From Anaerolineae bacterium (lineage in GTDB: Bacteria > Chloroflexota > Anaerolineae > Aggregatilineales > Aggregatilineaceae), in NCBI GenBank assembly GCA_023382715.1, contig JAHDWP010000031.1, positions 1 to 38,098 of the forward strand: a stretch of DNA of 38,098 nucleotides, given 5' to 3'. Each line of letters opens with the position of its first letter. Position 1 is the stretch's first letter. Shown piece after piece: positions 31,734 through 38,098 of this stretch. The notes beneath the pieces are model-generated. The model did not search any database. It saw only the letters and a list, made by a program, of their open reading frames with translations, and was not told the DNA's origin. The position numbers and the translations under genes were made by a program.

Positions 31734-32498
31734 ATGCGCCTGCTCATCCTCGTCACCGGCGACTACGGCTGGCGACACGTCGCCAACCTGCGCCAGCACG
31801 CCCCATCGGACTGGACGATCCTCACCTGGGAGACGCCCAAAGCCCTGCCGCCGGTGGTGGACTATCCCGAAGACTACCTGCCCGACGCGCTGCCTCCCTG
31901 CGACCTGATCCTCTCCCTGGCCGAAGTCAAAGGCGTCGCCGAGCTGATCCCCGACATCGCCCGCATGACCGGCGCGCGCGCCGTCATCGCCCCTATAGAT
32001 AACGTCGCCTGGCTGCCGGTGGGCCTGGCTCGCCAGTTGGAAGGCTGGCTGGCGCGGATGGACGTCGCCTGCGTGACGCCGATGCCTTTCTGCTCGCTGA
32101 CCGAAACGCACACCAACGCCCTGCGCCTCAGGCGGCCCTACGACGACCCGCTCATCCGCGCCTTCGCCCGGCATTTCGGCGCGCCCGCTTTCCGCGCCAG
32201 CGTAGACCCGCAGACGCGCCAGATCATCTCCCTGGAGGTGACGCGCGATGCCTGTTGTGGCTGCGCGCTCTATGTCGCCGAGCGGCTCGCGGGGACGCCC
32301 GTTGATGACGCGGTTGAGGCGGGCGGCCTGCACCATCACCACTACCCCTGCCAGGCGACGATGGGCATTGATCCGCAGTATGGCGACACCCTGCTGCACG
32401 TGTCGGGCAACATCATGAAGGACGCGCTGAAAGAAGCGCTGGCCGATCACCTGCGCGTGCGCTACATCCGTCCGACAGGGTACCGGGAAGAGCCGTGA
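31734..32498 (+). CDS. DUF166 family protein
   Basis: A 254-residue cytoplasmic protein of the DUF166 family. The family is found mostly in methanogens and some anaerobic bacteria and is sometimes labelled thymidylate synthase-like, without firm evidence. It begins with a Rossmann-like MRLLILVTGDYG strand and loop. Conserved cysteines and histidines suggest a metal or Fe-S site: Cys120 in PMPFCSL, Cys174, Cys175 and Cys177 in DACCGCALYVAERL, and HHHHYPC ending at Cys206. AAAGGA precedes the ATG at 31734. It converges with the ferritin gene. Function is unknown; the anaerobe-leaning distribution and cysteine pattern are the only clues. Confidence 0.85.
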   Translation: MRLLILVTGDYGWRHVANLRQHAPSDWTILTWETPKALPPVVDYPEDYLPDALPPCDLILSLAEVKGVAELIPDIARMTGARAVIAPIDNVAWLPVGLARQLEGWLARMDVACVTPMPFCSLTETHTNALRLRRPYDDPLIRAFARHFGAPAFRASVDPQTRQIISLEVTRDACCGCALYVAERLAGTPVDDAVEAGGLHHHHYPCQATMGIDPQYGDTLLHVSGNIMKDALKEALADHLRVRYIRPTGYREEP

Positions 32499-32516
32499 GA
32501 CGGCGCCAATGACAAA

Positions 32517-32538
32517 GGACGCCCCAGCCGGAGCGTCC
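32517..32538. terminator. Terminator between DUF166 and ferritin
   Basis: GGACGCCCC / GGAGCGTCC with one mismatch and a four- to five-base loop. On the reverse strand it is followed by TTTGTC, which suits termination of the ferritin gene. Confidence 0.6.
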
Positions 32539-32568
32539 AAGTCTGTCTGTTGAGCGGTCTGGCGCGAA

Positions 32569-33063
32569 TTATTCGGCCTGGCGCGCGCCCAGCTCGCGGT
32601 CGAGGATGAGCAGGGCCACGCCGGAGTCGCCGGCCAGCTTAAGCTGCTCCACGACCGCATCAGCAGACGCCTCTTCCTCGACCTGCTCATCCACGAACCA
32701 TTGCAGGAAGCTGTCGCTGGCGTGGTCGCGCTCTTCGACGGCCAGGTTGACCAGCCCGTGAATCAGGCCGGTGACCTTCTGCTCGTGGGCCAGCGCATTC
32801 TCGAAGACGGCCAGCGACGACGCCCATTCGGCGGGCACCGCGCCCACCGGCTCCAGCATCACCCGCCCGCGCCGCTCCACGATGAAGTCGAAGAACTTCA
32901 GGGCATGGCCCAGCTCTTCATTGGCCTGCAGGCGCATCCAGTGGGCGAAGCCCGGCAGGTTCCTGTGCTCGAAGTAGGCCGCCATCGCCAGGTAAAGATA
33001 GGCGGAGTGCAGCTCGGCATTGATCTGCTTGTTCAGGGCGGCTTGCATTTTCTCGCTCAACAT
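32569..33063 (-). CDS. ftnA: Non-heme ferritin (FtnA type)
   Basis: Iron-storage ferritin of 164 residues, forming a 24-mer shell that oxidises Fe(II) and stores Fe(III). Ferroxidase residues are conserved at the same positions as in E. coli FtnA: Glu17, Glu50 and His53 (site A), Glu94 and Gln127 (site B), and Glu49, Glu126, Glu129 and Glu130 (site C). AGGAGGT lies five bases before the ATG at 33063. It is downstream of the bacterioferritin-like gene on the same strand, 68 bases away with a GC hairpin between, and both probably share a promoter at 33684-33712. Confidence 0.93.
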   Translation of the reverse strand: MLSEKMQAALNKQINAELHSAYLYLAMAAYFEHRNLPGFAHWMRLQANEELGHALKFFDFIVERRGRVMLEPVGAVPAEWASSLAVFENALAHEQKVTGLIHGLVNLAVEERDHASDSFLQWFVDEQVEEEASADAVVEQLKLAGDSGVALLILDRELGARQAE

Positions 33064-33097
33064 AGCGCACCTCCTGGTGCTATCAACCTGAAATGTT

Positions 33098-33122
33098 CGC
33101 GCCGGAGCCAGGCTCCGGCGCG
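33098..33122 (-). terminator. GC hairpin between the two ferritin genes
   Basis: A 12-bp near-perfect palindrome, CGCGCCGGAGCC / GGCTCCGGCGCG, with only one base between the arms. No U-run follows on the reverse strand, so it is more likely an mRNA-stabilising or partial-termination hairpin. Confidence 0.5.
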
Positions 33123-33131
33123 GGGGAAGTG

Positions 33132-33554
33132 CTACTCCCAGTTCTTGAGCAGCTTGGCCGTCTCTTCGGCGTGACCGGTCTCGTCGCGCACCATATCCTC
33201 CAGCGCGACCACCAGGCCCTTGTCGCCGAATTCTTCGGCCTGCCTGGCCCGCTCGGTGTAGTCGCGGCCCGCCTGCTGCTCGGCCTTGAGGATGGCTTCG
33301 AGCATCTCGCGCGGGGTCGCTGCCGGCGGGACGGGGCGCGGCGTGGTGGCCGGCTCGCCGCCCAGGGCCACGACCTTGTCGGCCAGGAACTGGGCGTGCA
33401 GCAGCTCGTCGGCGATCTCAGTCTGCATGAACTGCACCAGTTGGGGCCGCCAGGGGCCGGTGACGCGGGCTGAATAGGTCAGGTATTGGATGATCGCCTG
33501 CAGCTCGCCAGCCAGGTCTTCATTCAACGCTTTGATCAATGTCTGTTTGTCCAT
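33132..33554 (-). CDS. Bacterioferritin-like di-iron protein
   Basis: A ferritin-like four-helix protein of 140 residues. The di-iron ligands follow the bacterioferritin pattern: Glu17, Glu50 and His53 (ELLH), a Glu around residue 92, and Glu125 and His128 (ETGH). The methionine that binds heme in true bacterioferritins is leucine here (E-L-L-H), so it should be heme-free. A Pro-rich insertion (about 66-80) interrupts the usual spacing, and the protein is shorter than the typical 155-160 residues. GGAGGTGG lies before the ATG at 33554; an upstream in-frame ATG has weaker support. It is first in a two-gene transcript with ferritin. Confidence 0.88.
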   Translation of the reverse strand: MDKQTLIKALNEDLAGELQAIIQYLTYSARVTGPWRPQLVQFMQTEIADELLHAQFLADKVVALGGEPATTPRPVPPAATPREMLEAILKAEQQAGRDYTERARQAEEFGDKGLVVALEDMVRDETGHAEETAKLLKNWE

Positions 33555-33683
33555 GAGCAATCCACCTCCATAGTGGCGCATCTCGTAACAAGGCCAGGCC
33601 ACGTGTGGAGACGGAGCGAGCATTGTGGCACAGACCGATTTTCGCGCATCGGGACCGCTCTGGCGCGGCTCGCCGATAAGGAA

Positions 33684-33712
33684 ATTGTAAAGAATTGCAG
33701 CAGCGAAAGCAA
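33684..33712 (-). promoter_or_regulatory. Promoter of the ferritin pair
   Basis: On the reverse strand TTGCTT, 17 bases, TACAAT. Transcription would start near 33677, about 120 bases before the bacterioferritin-like start. I see no clear Fur-box. Confidence 0.6.
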
Positions 33713-33825
33713 AGCGACTCGCGTTAGAATCGCGTCAATTCGCCCGCGCAACTCGCGCCCGGCGCTGCACGTATTGATCCATGAAGCATAGCGGCACGAG
33801 TGGCCCAGCAGGAAGAGCGAACCCG

Positions 33826-34470
33826 ATGAGCCAGCAGTCCCCCGATTCCCGTACCATCTCCGGCGAAGCCGAGCCGGTCCCTTCGCAGATTCAGCGGCGC
33901 AATCCCGACAACGGTCTGCACTCACTGCCGCCCCGCGACGCGCGCGCGCTGCCGCCGCCTGATCCGCGCGCCCTCGTCGAGGAGCGCAACTGGACGGCGC
34001 TGATTGGGCTGGTCCTGATCGGCGTGGGCCTGCTGATCTTCGTGGGAGACGTGCTGCACCTGCATCTGCGTCTGTGGGCGCTGCTGCTGCTCGGCGTGGG
34101 CGGCTGGCTGGCCGCCGACGGCTGGGGCCGTTACGAGCGCGCCGGGCAGGTCTGGGACGACACGGCGCGCAGCCGCGCTCTTTTCGGCGCGGTGACGGCG
34201 CTGGTCGGCTTCATCGGCCTGCTCGATCTCAACTGGTGGGGCCTGCTGCTGATCGCCTTCGGCGGCAAGCTCGGCCACGACACGCGGCAGCGCTATATAT
34301 CTGGCGGGCGCATCTGGACCGCCGGGCTGCGCCGCCGGGCCTTCTTCGCTCTCATCGTGAGCGGGATCGGCCTGTTGAGTTTCTTCAACCTGGGAAGCGC
34401 AGGCCCGCTGCTGCTCATTCTGCTCGGCGTGGGCCTGTTCATCGAGCGCGCCAGCCGCCAACGGCGCTGA
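33826..34470 (+). CDS. Membrane protein with repeated LiaF-type helix pairs
   Basis: A 214-residue membrane protein. A Pro-rich, polar N-terminus (about 1-55) precedes roughly six helices in three pairs, at about 57-98, 116-150 and 171-207. Each pair has the GLxLIGxGxLxxxxx-LxLLLLGVGGWL style of the DUF5668/LiaF transmembrane module. These occur in cell-envelope stress regulators and in uncharacterised membrane proteins. No soluble C-terminal domain follows, so its role is unknown. I prefer the ATG at 33826, with AGGAAGAG eight bases upstream, over the one at 33781. Confidence 0.72.
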   Translation: MSQQSPDSRTISGEAEPVPSQIQRRNPDNGLHSLPPRDARALPPPDPRALVEERNWTALIGLVLIGVGLLIFVGDVLHLHLRLWALLLLGVGGWLAADGWGRYERAGQVWDDTARSRALFGAVTALVGFIGLLDLNWWGLLLIAFGGKLGHDTRQRYISGGRIWTAGLRRRAFFALIVSGIGLLSFFNLGSAGPLLLILLGVGLFIERASRQRR

Positions 34471-34568
34471 GCGTTGCGCTTCCACCCCCTACCTGTGGGC
34501 GGATGCTCCCACCCTACCGGGCATCCGCCCGTTCTTTTGGGGCAAGGTGGGCGGGGCTGGGATACAAA

Positions 34569-34668
34569 ACTCTGGAACCGCAGAGGCGCAGAGGACGCGG
34601 AGAAGAACGTACCCTTTGCTTTTCCTCTGCGCTCTCTGCGCCTCGGCGGTGATCCTGTGCTCCAGAGT
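34569..34668. repeat. Family D inverted-repeat element, full copy
   Basis: A 100-base element. Outer ends ACTCTGGA / TCCAGAGT enclose ACCGCAGAGGCGCAGAGGAC and its imperfect reverse complement, GCGCTCTCTGCGCCTCGGCG plus GT. It is related to 9534-9616. Size and symmetry resemble a MITE, but there are no obvious target-site duplications. Together with the next family C element it fills most of the 494-base gap between 34471 and 34964. Confidence 0.7.
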
Positions 34669-34710
34669 CCGGCGTTGGGTGTGTCAGGGGCGCTGCGCTG
34701 CTGCGGCCTG

Positions 34711-34810
34711 GTTGACTTCACCCCGCTCGGCGCTGGCGCGCCACGCTGCCCCCTCTCCACACGCGGAGAGGGGGCAAGGCGGGCGGGGCTGGGCTGGGGG
34801 TGAGGTCAAC
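34711..34810. repeat. Family C inverted-repeat element, full copy
   Basis: A 100-base element with terminal inverted repeats GTTGACTTCACCCC / GGGGGTGAGGTCAAC and a central CCCCCTCTCC / GGAGAGGGGG stem. It is the clearest full copy, together with 208-305. Confidence 0.75.
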
Positions 34811-34964
34811 GCCCGGCGCGTCGCTGACCATCTTTGCACGCACTCTGCAGACGAAAATCCTTGCCGGGCGAACGGGCTGCGGGCACAATAGGGGCGCACG
34901 GCTTACAGACTTAACCGATCGCCGCCGGGCGAGACTCGGCGCGCAGGGCAGGAGAGGGTGCCTC

Positions 34965-36083
34965 ATGGCGAAGATTGCGCTCGGCGCTGCGGCGTTCATC
35001 GTGGCGGCGCACGGACTGATTCACCTGGCGGGCCTGGTGGCCTACTGGCCGCTGGCCGAGATGAAGGAGCTGCCGTACAAGACGGCGCTGTTCGGCGACC
35101 GCTGGGAGGTGGGCCGGACGGGGATGCGCCTGTTCAGCGTCCTGTGGCTGCTAGTGGCCGCTGGCCTGGTGGTCGCGGTGGGCGGCTGGCTGGCCGACCG
35201 ACCCTGGGCGGCGGGGCTGATGGCCGGCGCTGCCGCGCTCTCGCTGGCAATCTGCCTGGCCGATTGGTCGGTGGCCTGGCGCGGCGCGCTGCTCTCGCTG
35301 GTGATTCTGATCGCGGCTGTGCTGGCGCTGGGTTTGCAGATGAAGCCGGCTCGCTTCCCCGCTTACGCGGAGCAGACGCCGCCGCTGGAGCAGGTGCCCG
35401 TGCCGGAGGGTCTGCCGCAGCCGGTCGCGCGCTTCTACCAGGCGATCAGCGGCGACACCGTGCCGGTCATCCGCTCGGCGGTGCTCACCGGCACCGCGCC
35501 GCTGCGTATCAACGGGATCACGCTGAACTCGCGCTTCCGCTTCACGCACGACGCTGGGCAGAACTATCGCCACTACATCGAGTCGACCGTCTTCGGCTTG
35601 CCGATCCTCAAGGTCAACGAGCGGTACCTGGATGGCAAGGGGCGGATGGAGCTACCCTTCGGCACGACCGAGAACGAGCCAGCCATTGACCACGCCGCCA
35701 ACCTGGGGCTGTGGGGCGAGTCGATCTGGCTGCCCTCGATCTGGCTGACCGACCTGCGCGTGCGCTGGGAAGCGGTGGACGCGCAGACCGCCCGGCTGGT
35801 GGTGCCCTTCGGCGTGGGCGAGGACTCCTTTACCGTGACTTTCGACCCGCAGACGGGCCTGATCGCGCAGATGGAGGCGCTGCGCCCCAAAGGCACCGAC
35901 CCGGATAAGCTGACGCGCTGGATTCTCAGGCCGGAGAGCTGGCAGCGGGTCAACGGCCTGCTGATTCCCTCGCGCGCCTCGGTGACGTGGGAGGACGAGG
36001 GCACGCCCTGGGCGGTGTTCACGGTGGACGACGTGCGCTACAACGTAGACGTGACGGCATACATCCGGGGGCGGGGGCTTTAG
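34965..36083 (+). CDS. Multi-pass membrane DUF6544-like protein
   Basis: Function unknown. The 372-residue protein begins with about four transmembrane helices (about 3-30, 48-70, 76-100, 104-125). A soluble domain of about 240 residues follows and is very similar to that of the gene at 19297. Shared strings include SRFRFTH, HYIEST, AANLGLWGES, VRWEAVDAQTARLVVPFG and WEDEGTPWA. The tentative DUF6544/DUF6920 assignment rests on the LPQPVARFYQAISG opening and the W-P-tryptophan-rich core. GGAGAGGG lies six bases before the ATG at 34965. This looks like the ancestral architecture, while the copy at 19297 has replaced the membrane part by a signal peptide. A CCCTCTCC repeat and a family A palindrome follow. 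Confidence 0.8.
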   Translation: MAKIALGAAAFIVAAHGLIHLAGLVAYWPLAEMKELPYKTALFGDRWEVGRTGMRLFSVLWLLVAAGLVVAVGGWLADRPWAAGLMAGAAALSLAICLADWSVAWRGALLSLVILIAAVLALGLQMKPARFPAYAEQTPPLEQVPVPEGLPQPVARFYQAISGDTVPVIRSAVLTGTAPLRINGITLNSRFRFTHDAGQNYRHYIESTVFGLPILKVNERYLDGKGRMELPFGTTENEPAIDHAANLGLWGESIWLPSIWLTDLRVRWEAVDAQTARLVVPFGVGEDSFTVTFDPQTGLIAQMEALRPKGTDPDKLTRWILRPESWQRVNGLLIPSRASVTWEDEGTPWAVFTVDDVRYNVDVTAYIRGRGL

Positions 36084-36109
36084 AGACCCTCTGGAAAGGT
36101 CTGCGTTAC

Positions 36110-36215
36110 GATTTACCTCACCCCCTAAGTCCCCTTCCACGCGCGGAGAGGGGGACTTGACCGCACAACGACTCCCCCTCTCTGTTTACGGGAGGGAGCC
36201 GGGGGGTGAGGTTTC
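36110..36215. repeat. Degenerate CCCTCTCC repeats
   Basis: GATTTACCTCACCCCCTAAG, a GCGGAGAGGGGGACTTGA stretch and GAGGTTTCCGC form a loose family C relative. A similar GATTTACCTCATCCC start occurs at 26190. The 403-base gap after 36083 otherwise holds the family A palindrome and a TCAAAAGCT / AGCTTTTGA hairpin (36336-36372). Confidence 0.45.
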
Positions 36216-36256
36216 CGCATAGCCCCTTAGCGCGCGCCGGGCAGGTCAGAGATAGG

Positions 36257-36287
36257 CTTCAGAAGTTTCCGCAAACTTCGGAAGTCT
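36257..36287. repeat. Family A palindrome, copy 4 (one mismatch)
   Basis: CTTCAGAAGTTT and AAACTTCGGAAGTCT around CCGC-type loop bases. One A-G mismatch breaks the stem. It lies 173 bases downstream of the membrane DUF6544-like gene. Confidence 0.75.
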
Positions 36288-36486
36288 CTTGTCACACACC
36301 CCGGCGAGAGCGATGCGCTGAGGGAGAAAAGACTGTCAAAAGCTCTCAGGATAGCCATCTGGTAGCTTTTGAGAGACGACCGCGTGTATACCTATCAACA
36401 CCAGCGCACCGCGTGAAAAGCAGCACGAAAGCCCTGGCGGTGGGCTGAGACTCATTGTAACGCACATCCGAAACGAGGTATCGGTA

Positions 36487-36690
36487 ATGGACATCACTCG
36501 CAATTGGCGACTCAAGACCAGCCGCAGCCAGCTTCTGGCCACCCGCTGCCCGCAGACCGGCGCGGTGATGCTCCCCCAGCAGACTGCTCCGGTCACGCAA
36601 CAGGCGTTTGTCCCCTACACCTTCGCTGCTGACGACGCCCAGGTTGTCCTGGCGGAAGATACGCTTGAGTTCGCGCGGGCGGCGCGATGA
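36487..36690 (+). CDS. Small protein resembling a degenerate DUF35 zinc-ribbon part
   Basis: A 67-residue protein whose first half (ITRNWRLKTSRSQLLATRCP) matches the start of DUF35-type Zn-ribbon/OB-fold proteins. Only one cysteine (Cys21) of the expected four remains, so it cannot form the usual zinc ribbon. The second half is unfamiliar. GAGG lies nine bases before the ATG. Its stop overlaps the start of the next gene (ATGA), so the two are translationally coupled. The next gene encodes the OB-fold half. It may be an eroded or re-purposed split form of a normally fused protein. Confidence 0.65.
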   Translation: MDITRNWRLKTSRSQLLATRCPQTGAVMLPQQTAPVTQQAFVPYTFAADDAQVVLAEDTLEFARAAR

Positions 36691-37070
36691 CCCCTATGGA
36701 CGAAGACTACACCAGCGTGACCCAGGCGCGGCTGGCGCACCAGGCCGCGTACTGGGATCATCTGCGCCGCGCCCAGCCGTTGGAAGGCGAAGGCGTCGAG
36801 CTGTTCGCGCTGTCCGGCAAGGGGACGGTGTACAGCTTCACGACGGTGACCGCGCCCGCCGAGCCGTATGAGGCGTATGCGCCGTATGCGCTGGCGCTGG
36901 TGCAGCTTGACGAAGGGCCGCTGGTCACCGCGCAGCTCACCGACCTGGACGGTGAGCCGGCCATCGGGATGCGTGTTGAGATGGTCATCCGCAAGCTGCG
37001 CACCGACGGCGAGCGCGGCATCATCATTTACGGGCCGAAGTTCCGGCCCCTGCTGCGCCCGCAGGCTTAG
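36687..37070 (+). CDS. DUF35 OB-fold protein
   Basis: The 127-residue product shows the OB-fold half of DUF35 (OB-fold acyl-CoA-associated) proteins. Visible strings are GKGTVYSFTTVTAPAEPYE, YALALVQLDEGPLVTAQLTD, GMRVEMVIRKLR and a final YGPKFRPL. Members commonly form complexes with thiolases or HMG-CoA synthases and help channel acyl-CoA intermediates; the thiolase of this window is 29 kb away. The usual N-terminal zinc ribbon is missing and replaced by a helical, Gln/Ala-rich segment (about 1-40). The start overlaps the stop of the previous gene (ATGA). Confidence 0.8.
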   Translation: MTPMDEDYTSVTQARLAHQAAYWDHLRRAQPLEGEGVELFALSGKGTVYSFTTVTAPAEPYEAYAPYALALVQLDEGPLVTAQLTDLDGEPAIGMRVEMVIRKLRTDGERGIIIYGPKFRPLLRPQA

Positions 37071-37105
37071 CCAGCCGCCCACCACGCCAGATCAGAAAAG
37101 ATCAG

Positions 37106-37135
37106 CGCGCTCCGCACCGGGGCGCGTTTGTTGTT
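37106..37135 (+). terminator. Terminator of the DUF35 pair
   Basis: CGCGCTCC / GGGGCGCG (one T-G wobble) with loop GCACC, then TTTGTTGTT. Confidence 0.75.
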
Positions 37136-37290
37136 GGCAGCCAATCGAAGGTGGCAGAAGCACGGCAAATGGTCAGCAGGCATGGGTGCACCACTTGGCG
37201 TGAGGGCGGGGCGCTGTATACTGAAGGCGAAAATCTCGTGCTAAGTCAGCCTTCTCTGGTCAGGCTGAAGGCGCTCCGGGAGGGCATTGA

Positions 37291-37530
37291 GTGGTGCGGC
37301 AAGGTTGGAAGTCCGTCACGCAGGTTTCGGCGCGCGAGCTTGTGTCCCGCAGATACTACCCGCTTTTTCTGGCGTCGGTGTTTGTCGCCAGCCTGCTGGC
37401 GGCAATGCTCACCACCGCCGCCGCCGAGCAGACCGAAGAAGCGATTGCCCGGCGATACAGGCAGCCGGTCTTCCCTGCTGCCAGGCCGCTGGTGGGCTGG
37501 CTGGCCCAGCGAGAGGGACGTTCCGCTTAG
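37291..37530 (+). CDS. Small single-helix membrane protein
   Basis: I do not recognise it. In 79 residues a basic N-terminus precedes one hydrophobic helix (about 23-46, YYPLFLASVFVASLLAAMLT), followed by a short Ala/Gln/Glu-rich tail with PVFPAARPLVGWL. It starts with GTG at 37291, supported by CGGGAGGG six bases upstream. It stands alone after a terminator. Codon third positions fit a real gene, but its shortness keeps confidence modest. Confidence 0.5.
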   Translation: MVRQGWKSVTQVSARELVSRRYYPLFLASVFVASLLAAMLTTAAAEQTEEAIARRYRQPVFPAARPLVGWLAQREGRSA

Positions 37531-37575
37531 GTGGGCCTACAAGGGGTATCCGCTGGATGCTGAGGTATTGTCGCG

Positions 37576-38098
37576 CTAACGTCCGGGGCAGCCCGGCCCG
37601 GCGAGCAGCCGCGCCAGGTCGGCGCCGGTGGGGACGCGCACCCAGCCCGCGCCCGCTGCGTCGCCCGTGCCAGGCGCGACGCGCAGCCAGAGCACTTGCT
37701 CCCCATTCTCACTGCGCAGCGTGACCTGTTCGACCACACGCGCCAGGCGCGAGGCCTGCGCCGCGATCTGCCGGTCGCCCGCGTATGGCCCGCTGAGGGC
37801 GGGCAAGGGCAGGTCGTCCAGGTTGACCAGCAGGCACGACTCGACATCCAGGACAGCGAGCAGCGCGGCAGCGGTGGCGGCGGAGTCGGGCGTGGCCGAA
37901 GGGACGGGCGTGCGCGTCGGCGAAGCGCTCGGCGTGGGCGAAGGCGTGGCGGTGAAGGCGTCGGCGGTCGCCGTGAGGTCGGCGGCGAAGGCAGCGCGCA
38001 CCGCTTCGTGGGTGGCGGCGGAGTCGGGCGTGGCCGACGGGATGGGCGTGCGCGTCGGCGAAGCGCTCGGCGTGGGCGAAGGCGTGGCGGTGAAGGCG
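37576..38098 (-). CDS. Thr/Pro-repeat protein with C-terminal domain, 5'-truncated by the window edge
   Basis: The frame stays open through the right edge, so the N-terminus is missing. A 46-residue unit (138 bases) is repeated in tandem: the copies align at 37873 and 38011 with few changes. The repeats contain TATPSPTPSASPTRTP and an Ala-rich AADLTATADAFTA linker, the same style as the LysM lipoprotein linker. The last 90 residues form a folded-looking domain with SCLLVNLDDLPLP, QVTLRSENGEQVLWLRVAPG and a final Cys. It is probably a surface or secreted protein; function is unknown. The valine codon at 38001 is not likely to be the real start. Confidence 0.7.
   Translation of the reverse strand, partial: AFTATPSPTPSASPTRTPIPSATPDSAATHEAVRAAFAADLTATADAFTATPSPTPSASPTRTPVPSATPDSAATAAALLAVLDVESCLLVNLDDLPLPALSGPYAGDRQIAAQASRLARVVEQVTLRSENGEQVLWLRVAPGTGDAAGAGWVRVPTGADLARLLAGPGCPGR

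Noticed and set aside
7802-36287. Family A palindromes as CRISPR repeats or a phage attachment site
   Set aside because: The copies are single, kilobases apart, without spacers, and no integrase or cas gene is in the window.
37873-38098. CRISPR-like repetition at the right edge
   Set aside because: The repeat is 138 bases, continuous without spacers, and encodes an in-frame Thr/Pro unit.
1-38098. tRNA or rRNA genes, or IS transposases
   Set aside because: Scanning by eye found no cloverleaf with T-loop signature, no rRNA segments and no transposase or integrase frame.

Overview
This is a GC-rich bacterial chromosome segment. It carries single-copy housekeeping genes (dnaJ, prmA, hrcA, rplS, birA, rpsO, pnp, rdgB, gyrA) mixed with lipoproteins and secreted proteins rich in Thr-Ala-Thr-Pro linkers, a LysM lipoprotein, a HAO-type octaheme cytochrome, DUF166, GYD, and a thiolase and DUF35-type genes. 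It also has many intergenic palindromes. The combination suggests Chloroflexota, perhaps Anaerolineae-like. That is inference from gene style and content; no database search was possible.

Layout. Bases 1-439 are dispersed repeats. 440-4734 holds protein quality control and translation genes (dnaJ and prmA forward, hrcA convergent, rplS forward with its own promoter). 4899-10272 holds birA (reverse), a HIT hydrolase, a thiolase, a LysM lipoprotein and a Nudix hydrolase. 10561-13466 is the classic rpsO-pnp pair, in which pnp has its own promoter and a structured leader. 13555-18918 holds a GYD protein, rdgB, an AlbA_2/ATPase-like regulator and gyrA. 19297-26055 is an accessory block of exported proteins (a DUF6544-like protein, a ScyD/ScyE-like propeller, two secreted proteins with SH3-like ends, a single-pass membrane protein, a polysaccharide deacetylase), rich in duplications and palindromes. 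26880-33554 groups a cupin, a hemerythrin-like protein, a membrane-anchored octaheme cytochrome coupled to an 8-helix membrane protein, a purine nucleoside permease, DUF166 and two ferritin-like proteins. 33826-38098 holds membrane proteins, a second DUF6544-like paralogue, a split DUF35 module and an edge-truncated Thr/Pro-repeat protein.

The most interesting candidate system is the two-gene unit at 27876-30118. An HAO-family octaheme cytochrome, anchored by an N-terminal helix, is followed two bases later by a membrane protein built from two homologous four-helix halves. Each half has two aligned histidines at equivalent helix ends. It could form a membrane-bound electron-transfer complex for hydroxylamine or NO chemistry, with the second protein linking to quinones. 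This is inference. The neighbouring hemerythrin-like and ferritin genes fit a nitrogen-oxide or iron-stress setting.

The second theme is genome-scale repeat structure. At least five families of short palindromic or inverted-repeat elements sit between genes, two of them placed where terminators would be. Around 19-24 kb they accompany a signal-peptide swap, a duplicated gene tail, and two terminators with identical stems and inverted loops.
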